Shown here: positions 14,276 through 18,323 of the stretch, piece by piece
Layout: every line of letters begins with the position of its first letter
Numbering within the stretch: the first letter of the stretch is position 1
The notes under the pieces: model-generated
Told to the model about the DNA's origin: nothing
What the model saw: only the letters and a program-made list of their open reading frames with translations
Database searches by the model: none
Program-made: the position numbers and the translations under genes
NCBI GenBank assembly: GCA_903903715.1
Contig: CAIUZX010000255.1
Span: forward strand, 1 to 18,323
Length of the DNA stretch: 18,323 bases
Reading direction: 5' to 3'
From: an uncultured Caulobacterales bacterium
GTDB lineage: Bacteria > Pseudomonadota > Alphaproteobacteria > Caulobacterales > Caulobacteraceae

Positions 14276-14895
14276 CCCGCTCCGCCGCCGCCATCCGCGA
14301 GGACTTCCGCGCGATCGCCAATATGGTTGCGGACGGCTCGAAGGTGCTCGACGTCGGCTGCGGCACGGGGGAGCTCCTGCAACTCCTCCGCGACGAGAAG
14401 TGCGTCGACGGACGGGGGCTGGAGATCAGTTCCGACGGGGTGAGCGCCTGTCTCGCCAAGGGTCTTGCGGTCATCCAGGGAGACGCGGACCGGGACCTTG
14501 CGGACTATCCGCCGCTCCGCTTCGACTACGCGATCCTCTCCCAGACCCTGCAGGCGACCCATGCGCCGAAGGAGGTCCTGACCCACCTTTTGCGCCTCGC
14601 CGAGCGGGCCATCGTCTCCTTCCCCAACGTCGCCCACTGGCGGGTGCGGGGAAGCCTGATGTGGAGCGGGCGGATGCCGGAAACCCGCGCCCTGCCCGTC
14701 GCCTGGTACGAGACGCCGAACATCCACCTGTGCACCCTTCGCGACTTCACCGACCTCTGCGCAGAGCTTGGCGTCGAGATTGAAGCCAGCGCCGCCCTTT
14801 ACGCGGACCGCCCCGCCCGCCCCATGGACGCCATGGGCCCCTTCGAGAACCTCCGCGCCGAAGCGGCGTTGTTCCTCCTGCGCAAGGGACGGTAG
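14272..14895 (+). CDS. metW: Methionine biosynthesis protein MetW
   Basis: Partner protein of MetX in many proteobacteria; in reported cases it forms a complex with MetX and raises homoserine acyltransfer activity. The 207-residue protein has a methyltransferase-like fold with the motif SKVLDVGCGTGELLQLL (about 22-38). Family signatures follow: ILSQTLQATHAPKEVL and SFPNVAHWRVRGSL, then WYETPNIHLCTLRDFTDLC. It starts at GTG 14272, whose GTGA overlaps the metX stop, so the two are translationally coupled. No clear terminator follows; GCTGGT (14953-14958) and ACCAGC (14978-14983) could pair weakly. Confidence 0.96.
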   Translation: MTRSAAAIREDFRAIANMVADGSKVLDVGCGTGELLQLLRDEKCVDGRGLEISSDGVSACLAKGLAVIQGDADRDLADYPPLRFDYAILSQTLQATHAPKEVLTHLLRLAERAIVSFPNVAHWRVRGSLMWSGRMPETRALPVAWYETPNIHLCTLRDFTDLCAELGVEIEASAALYADRPARPMDAMGPFENLRAEAALFLLRKGR

Positions 14896-14984
14896 GGGGG
14901 GATACCCCGCTTGGCCTGCCGCTAGATTGACCGGACAGCGGATCCTGCGCGGGCTGGTGAACGCGGCGAGCGGACAAACCAGCG

Positions 14985-15467
14985 TCAGTCAAACGCCTTC
15001 ACGAGAAGGATCGTTGTCAGGCCACTCTTCCATTCCGTGTCCGGATAGCGGTCCGCTTCCAGGTAACCCCGAGCGGCATAGAAGGCCTGGCTCCGTGTAT
15101 TGAATGTGTCGGTTTCCAGCCGAGCCGCGGCAAAGCCTGCGTTCACAATTTGCGCCTCAGCCGCGTCCATCAGACGGCTGCCTATGCCTTTGCGCGCATG
15201 CCCGGGCCGCACGTGAAGCGCATTCACGAAGTCGCCCTCCCAATCTACGAAAGCGACCACTTCGCCGTTCTGCTCGGCGACCCAAAACTGGAGGCCGCGG
15301 GCCGAGACGTAAGCGGCGGGACGGTCCTCTGCCTGAAAGACCTGTCGGGCCGCATCCGTGAGTTGGGGACGCCAGGTGCTCGCGTAGGTTTCGTACAGGA
15401 TCTCTCTCGTCGCAGCCGCATCGTCAGCGCGGGCGCGGCGAACGGTTATCTCGGAAGACGCCATCAT
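14985..15467 (-). CDS. GNAT N-acetyltransferase, substrate unknown
   Basis: Acetyl-CoA-dependent acetyltransferase of the Acetyltransf_1 type. It starts with ITVRRARADDAAATREI and has the acetyl-CoA loop in LHVRPGHARKGIGSRLMDAAE. It ends with TFNTRSQAFYAARGYLEADRY and SGLTTILLVKAF. The substrate cannot be told from sequence. The frame extends to a GTG at 15482. ATG at 15467 or 15464 are more likely starts by codon, though none has a Shine-Dalgarno. It is the last gene of a minus-strand run, 48 bases after the YjbR-like gene. Confidence 0.85.
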   Translation of the reverse strand: MMASSEITVRRARADDAAATREILYETYASTWRPQLTDAARQVFQAEDRPAAYVSARGLQFWVAEQNGEVVAFVDWEGDFVNALHVRPGHARKGIGSRLMDAAEAQIVNAGFAAARLETDTFNTRSQAFYAARGYLEADRYPDTEWKSGLTTILLVKAFD

Positions 15468-15515
15468 GCTGGGAGGATACACCGCCGGGAGGCGTCCGCA
15501 ACGCGCCCTCGAGGG

Positions 15516-15836
15516 TCACCCCCCGGCCAGGCGGTGGGCGGTGGCGATGAGGGGGGCGGCGGCGGTCCAGTCGATCTGGTCCAGCGTGCAGCACAGGGCG
15601 CGCTTGCGCTTGTCGTAGGGCGAGGCGAACCAGCCGGGCGCCGTCAACAGGTCCTCCCGCAGCACCGGATCCACCAGCAGCCACAGGCACGCCTCGCCCT
15701 TGTAGCGGTCGAGGATCACGAAGGGCGTCTTGCCGCGCTTGAAGGCCGGGTTGCCGTAGCTCAGCGCCTCCTCGCAGGGCGAAAGCGCGCGGCAGATGGC
15801 CCTTAACGTGTCCAGCGCCTCGGCCTGCGGATCCAT
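15516..15836 (-). CDS. MmcQ/YjbR-family protein
   Basis: A 106-residue protein of the YjbR fold, related to CyaY-like and DNA-binding proteins, with no settled function. Visible family features are the N-terminal helix, ALSYGNPAFKRGKTPFVILDRYKGEACLWLLV, and the closing DKRKRALCCTLDQIDW. Phe-Val-Ile-Leu followed by a basic loop fits the fold. The Cys-Cys pair near residue 81 is notable but its meaning is unknown. Slightly shorter than most members. It begins 9 bases after the molybdopterin oxidoreductase gene, so it is probably co-transcribed. Confidence 0.8.
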   Translation of the reverse strand: MDPQAEALDTLRAICRALSPCEEALSYGNPAFKRGKTPFVILDRYKGEACLWLLVDPVLREDLLTAPGWFASPYDKRKRALCCTLDQIDWTAAAPLIATAHRLAGG

Positions 15837-15845
15837 CGGCGCCCC

Positions 15846-16616
15846 TCAGATCCCGTTGTACCAGGCCCAGCCCGACTGGATCAGGCCCGCCTTGCCGGGA
15901 TCGACGAAATGGTCCGACACGAAGATCTTCCGGATGAATTTCAGACTTTTGTAGCCGATCTGCCGCTCCACCCGCAGGCGGACCGGCGCGCCGTGGCCCA
16001 GCGGCAGGTCGCGACCGTTCATGCCGTAGGCCAGCAGGGTCTGCGGATGCAGGGCGTCGATCATGTCGATGCTGTCGATCTGGCCGTCATAGGCCATGAA
16101 GTTGACGAAGCGGGCGCCGGCGTTCGGCCGGGCCAGCGCAAGCGCCGCCATCAGGGGCGCGCCGGTCCACTCCGCGATCGCGGTCCAGCCCTCCTCGCAG
16201 GTGTGGCGGGTAATCTGGGTCCGGCGGGCGAGGCGCTTGAGGTCCTCAAGCCCCAGCGAAACGGGCCGCGCGACCGAACCCTCGATCAGCAGACGCCAGT
16301 CGGCGAAGCCCCCGCGCCGCAGGCGGTCATAGAGGGGGCCAAGCTGTGGATCGAAGGTCTCGCTCTTCGGATCGCCGGGATCGGTCGTGCCCACCGCGGG
16401 CATGTTGCTGATGTCGGACCGGTCATACTCCCGCGCCAGGGACCTGGCCGGGAGCAGGAGGCGCTGGGCCTGATAGGTGAGATTGTCCCCGATCCGCAGC
16501 AGGTTTCCATAGGTCGGCGGGTTCTCCTGACAGCCGGTCAGAGCCAGCCCCGCAGAGCCGGCCAGCCCTGAGAGAACGGCCCGTCGGCCGGGGGTCAGGC
16601 GGGCGTCATCCATCAT
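15846..16616 (-). CDS. Molybdopterin-dependent oxidoreductase lipoprotein, sulfite oxidase/MsrP type
   Basis: Exported enzyme expected to carry a Mo-pterin cofactor. The 256-residue protein opens with RRAVLSGLAGSAGLALTGC: a twin-arginine start and a lipobox (LTGC, Cys29), so it is likely Tat-exported and lipid-anchored. The oxidoreductase domain covers about 105-235. The Mo ligand is probably Cys140 in RHTCEEGWTAIAEWTGAPL, and HGAPVRLRVERQIGYKSLKFIRKI matches the family. The ATG at 16616 has GGAGGG 5 bases upstream, placed over the end of the previous gene, whose TAA is one base before this ATG. Substrate unknown: methionine sulfoxide or sulfite are family precedents. It has no C-terminal dimerisation domain of true sulfite oxidases. 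Confidence 0.88.
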   Translation of the reverse strand: MMDDARLTPGRRAVLSGLAGSAGLALTGCQENPPTYGNLLRIGDNLTYQAQRLLLPARSLAREYDRSDISNMPAVGTTDPGDPKSETFDPQLGPLYDRLRRGGFADWRLLIEGSVARPVSLGLEDLKRLARRTQITRHTCEEGWTAIAEWTGAPLMAALALARPNAGARFVNFMAYDGQIDSIDMIDALHPQTLLAYGMNGRDLPLGHGAPVRLRVERQIGYKSLKFIRKIFVSDHFVDPGKAGLIQSGWAWYNGI

Positions 16617-16617
16617 C

Positions 16618-17367
16618 TTACCCTCCGATCAGAATGGCGCGAAGCTGGCGGCGGACCCCGGTGAGGAGAACCATCGCCAGATGCACGAGGATGAAGCCGA
16701 AGATCAGGACCATGCTGACAAAGTGCAGGGTCCGCGCCGTCTGATAGCCGCCGGAGAGGGTCGTCAGCAGCGGGACCGCCGTCGTGATCGCAGGCGACAT
16801 GGACAGCCCGGTGAAGATCATCAGCGGCAGCGCAAAACAGACGATCACGGCGTAGGCGATCTTCTGCAAGAGATTGTAGGGCGGCCCGGCGTGGCCCTGC
16901 GGCGGCCGAAAGGTCAGATGCGCCCGGATGTCCGCCATCAGGGCGCCGACGCTGAAGGCCTTCCGCCCCGGCAGGATGTCGCGCTGAAGATGTCCCGATG
17001 CGAGGGACAGGCCAAGATAGGCGGTCAGACCGGCCAGAAACGCCCAGGCGGTCAGGAAGTGCAGGCTGCGGGCCCAGCTGTTCAGATTGGCCACCTCCTT
17101 CAGCCTTGAGCGCGTCACCGGGCCGTCAGGACCGAAAAAGGCGGTCGGCGGGCCGAAGGGCACATTGTGATAGTTCCGCCCCCAGGGCAGCTCGATCAGG
17201 GTCGGCGTCAGGCTGTTGCCCACCTGCCCCCAATAGAGGCGGGGATGGGCGACGAGGATGGCGAGGCCGGAATAGAGGAGGACGAGCACGCTGAGCACGA
17301 TGACCGCATGGGTGATGCGGACATAGGCGGGGTGACCCGGCGCAGCGCCCAGCTTCGTCGACGACAT
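16618..17367 (-). CDS. b561-type membrane cytochrome b
   Basis: Integral membrane haem protein expected to pass quinol-derived electrons to or from the periplasmic molybdoenzyme encoded next. The 249-residue form has four to five spans. Candidate haem-ligand His are His20 in RITHAVIVLS, His103 in ARSLHFLTAWAF, and His215 and His229 in LHFVSMVLIFGFILVHLAM. This His pattern fits the prokaryotic b561/formate dehydrogenase gamma family, not MsrQ/YedZ. The start at 17367 is chosen because ACGGAGG lies 6-7 bases upstream; the longer frame to 17436 adds an unlikely Arg/Cys-rich stretch. Its stop is one base from the next ATG, so the two are coupled. Confidence 0.9.
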   Translation of the reverse strand: MSSTKLGAAPGHPAYVRITHAVIVLSVLVLLYSGLAILVAHPRLYWGQVGNSLTPTLIELPWGRNYHNVPFGPPTAFFGPDGPVTRSRLKEVANLNSWARSLHFLTAWAFLAGLTAYLGLSLASGHLQRDILPGRKAFSVGALMADIRAHLTFRPPQGHAGPPYNLLQKIAYAVIVCFALPLMIFTGLSMSPAITTAVPLLTTLSGGYQTARTLHFVSMVLIFGFILVHLAMVLLTGVRRQLRAILIGG

Positions 17368-17533
17368 GCACGGCCTCCGTAAGAAATGGCGCGTCTCGCA
17401 CGCGATGATTGAGCGCGATATTGCGACGCGGCGCAAGGGGCGCTGGACGCTGGTCCGGCGCGGGGATTCGTCTTCGGGCGGCGGGGGCGCAAGCGGTCCG
17501 CCTGACCGCTGCGCATGGGTAAAGGCCGGACCT

Positions 17534-17550
17534 TGACCGTGGAACGGTCA
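17534..17550. promoter_or_regulatory. 17-base palindrome upstream of the NTF2-like lipoprotein gene
   Basis: TGACCGT and ACGGTCA flank GGA (17534-17550), a perfect 7-base inverted repeat. It overlaps a possible -35 (TTGACC at 17533-17538), 37 bases before the ATG. It could be an operator or a small hairpin. No good -10 is visible. Confidence 0.35.
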
Positions 17551-17586
17551 TGCGGTCCACTTCCCGACCATTGCGGGGGAAGAGAC

Positions 17587-18096
17587 ATGAGTGTGACGAG
17601 ACTGTCGGTCGTGCTCGCTTCGGCGGTCGTGCTCGCTTCGGCGGTCGCGCTGTTCGGCTGTAGCGCTCAGCAACCCTCGGCCTGCAAGGCTGTAGACGCC
17701 GGGAAGGTCAGCTCAGAAGTGATCGCCGCTGCGCGCGCCCACATCGACGCCTTCAACGCCCATGATGCGGAGAAGGCGGTCAGCGCCGACATGGCGGACA
17801 TCAAGGTCATGTTCCACGGCGCGCCCAATGACGTCGGAAAAGCGGCGGACCTCGCCACGACCAAGGGAGAGACTGCCGACCCCCTGGCGCATGTGGACCT
17901 CAGCGACGAAACCGTCGATGTCGGCGGACCCGATTTCGCCGTCTACCATTCGACCTATGACTACACCTCGACCGACCCGAAGACGAAGGGGCCCGCTCAC
18001 GAGCATGGAAACTATATGATTGGCTTCAAGCGCGACGCTGGCGGCGAGCTGAAGATCGCCTGGGAGTCGGTATCGGACACGCCTGCACGAAAATGA
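17587..18096 (+). CDS. NTF2/SnoaL-like lipoprotein
   Basis: A 169-residue lipoprotein. The signal peptide runs VVLASAVVLASAVALFGCSAQQ with a lipobox LFGC. Two copies of an 18-base unit (VLASAV twice) form its hydrophobic core. The mature part resembles the NTF2/SnoaL-like fold of ketosteroid isomerase-type proteins: VIAAARAHIDAFNAHDAEKAVSA, FAVYHSTYDYT and KGPAHEHGNYMIGFKRDAGGELKIAWES. No enzyme activity can be claimed. The start at 17587 follows GGGGGAAGAG at good spacing; the frame opens at 17515 with unlike sequence. It is divergent from the cytochrome b gene across 219 bases. Confidence 0.85.
   Translation: MSVTRLSVVLASAVVLASAVALFGCSAQQPSACKAVDAGKVSSEVIAAARAHIDAFNAHDAEKAVSADMADIKVMFHGAPNDVGKAADLATTKGETADPLAHVDLSDETVDVGGPDFAVYHSTYDYTSTDPKTKGPAHEHGNYMIGFKRDAGGELKIAWESVSDTPARK
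17611..17646 (+). repeat. Perfect tandem 18-base duplication
   Basis: GTGCTCGCTTCGGCGGTC occurs twice in tandem (17611-17628 and 17629-17646) inside the signal peptide of the NTF2-like lipoprotein. Each copy encodes VLASAV. The repeat keeps the frame and lengthens the hydrophobic core. Confidence 0.95.
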
Positions 18097-18166
18097 GGAC
18101 TGGGCCGACTCCGGACATGACGGCCGGCGGAGGAGATGGCGATGAGCAGGAAGAGGATGGGACGGA

Positions 18167-18323
18167 ATGCGCGGCGGGACGGGAGCAAACGGCGCGGCGC
18201 ATCACGAAACCTCGGCCCTGTTGCTGGCCGCCGTGAGCGGCGAGCAGGAACAGATCACGGTCGGTGAGATCGCCGGCGCGCTCGACGCGCGCGCCTTTGG
18301 TCTATCGACTCTCCTGTTTTCGA
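18167..18323 (+). CDS. ExoD-family protein, 5' part
   Basis: Open to the right edge, 52 codons visible. The sequence HHETSALLLAAVSGEQEQITVGEIAGALDARAFGLSTLLF matches the N-terminal block of ExoD (exopolysaccharide synthesis ExoD, a membrane protein of unknown biochemistry), where GE..T.GE...AL..RAFGL is a recurring pattern. The frame has a stop at 18143, and ATG 18167 is the only ATG start before the match, with AGGAAGAGG about 10 bases upstream. An ATG at 18144 is in a different frame that ends soon. The rest of the gene lies outside the window. Confidence 0.7.
   Translation, partial: MRGGTGANGAAHHETSALLLAAVSGEQEQITVGEIAGALDARAFGLSTLLFS

Noticed and set aside
15506..15515. CCCTCGAGGG palindrome after the YjbR-like gene as terminator
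   Set aside because: It has no loop and no T tract; a 10-base palindrome of this kind is expected by chance in GC-rich DNA.
17541..17566. General stress (EcfG) promoter from GGAAC at 17541
   Set aside because: No CGTT lies 16-17 bases downstream.

Overview
The window is GC-rich chromosomal DNA, about two thirds G+C in most genes, from an alphaproteobacterium. The gene set (PhoR/PhoU/PhoB with alphaproteobacterial features, a metX-metW pair, rplU-rpmA followed by a GNAT gene, an ExoD-family gene at the right edge) fits Caulobacterales best (Caulobacter, Phenylobacterium or Brevundimonas relatives). This placement is inferred from gene content and protein style; no search was possible. There is no rRNA, tRNA, CRISPR array, transposase or prophage gene, and no gene-free stretch longer than about 300 bases.

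Layout from left to right. (1) 69-1088, minus strand: a sulfate-binding protein. Its expected permease partner would begin at or beyond the left edge. (2) 1350-4406, plus strand: phoR, then phoU-phoB overlapping by 4 bases. The pstCAB transporter genes that commonly lie between phoR and phoU are missing, and Pho-box-like repeats lie before both phoR and phoU. (3) 4540-4743: a 67-residue single-span membrane protein with a near-perfect Shine-Dalgarno. (4) 4762-5487, minus strand: a polytopic membrane protein with HxxxxHW and SPCE motifs. (5) 5496-6576: rplU-rpmA with a strong promoter, a structured leader, a palindrome over the rplU Shine-Dalgarno and a good terminator. (6) 6634-7170: a RimJ/RimL-type acetyltransferase, convergent with and touching an M61 peptidase (7171-9123, minus). 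(7) 9314-9712: an exported DUF4019-type protein. (8) 9885-10418: an unrecognised protein behind an AT-rich promoter region, the most foreign-looking piece of the window. (9) 10467-12896, minus strand: an M23 murein endopeptidase followed by proline iminopeptidase. (10) 13133-14895: metX-metW, methionine biosynthesis, with inverted repeats upstream and a possibly leaderless start. (11) 14985-17367, minus strand: a run of four genes, membrane cytochrome b, molybdopterin oxidoreductase lipoprotein, YjbR-like protein and GNAT acetyltransferase. (12) 17587-18096: an NTF2-like lipoprotein. (13) 18167 to the end: the 5' part of an exoD gene.

Most of the window is ordinary core genome. The parts most worth a second look are the rearranged pho locus with its candidate Pho boxes, the metX upstream region, the rplU leader, the unrecognised protein at 9885-10418, and the pairing of a Mo-dependent lipoprotein with a b561-type cytochrome instead of MsrQ. 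I found no clear sign of an entirely new multi-gene system.
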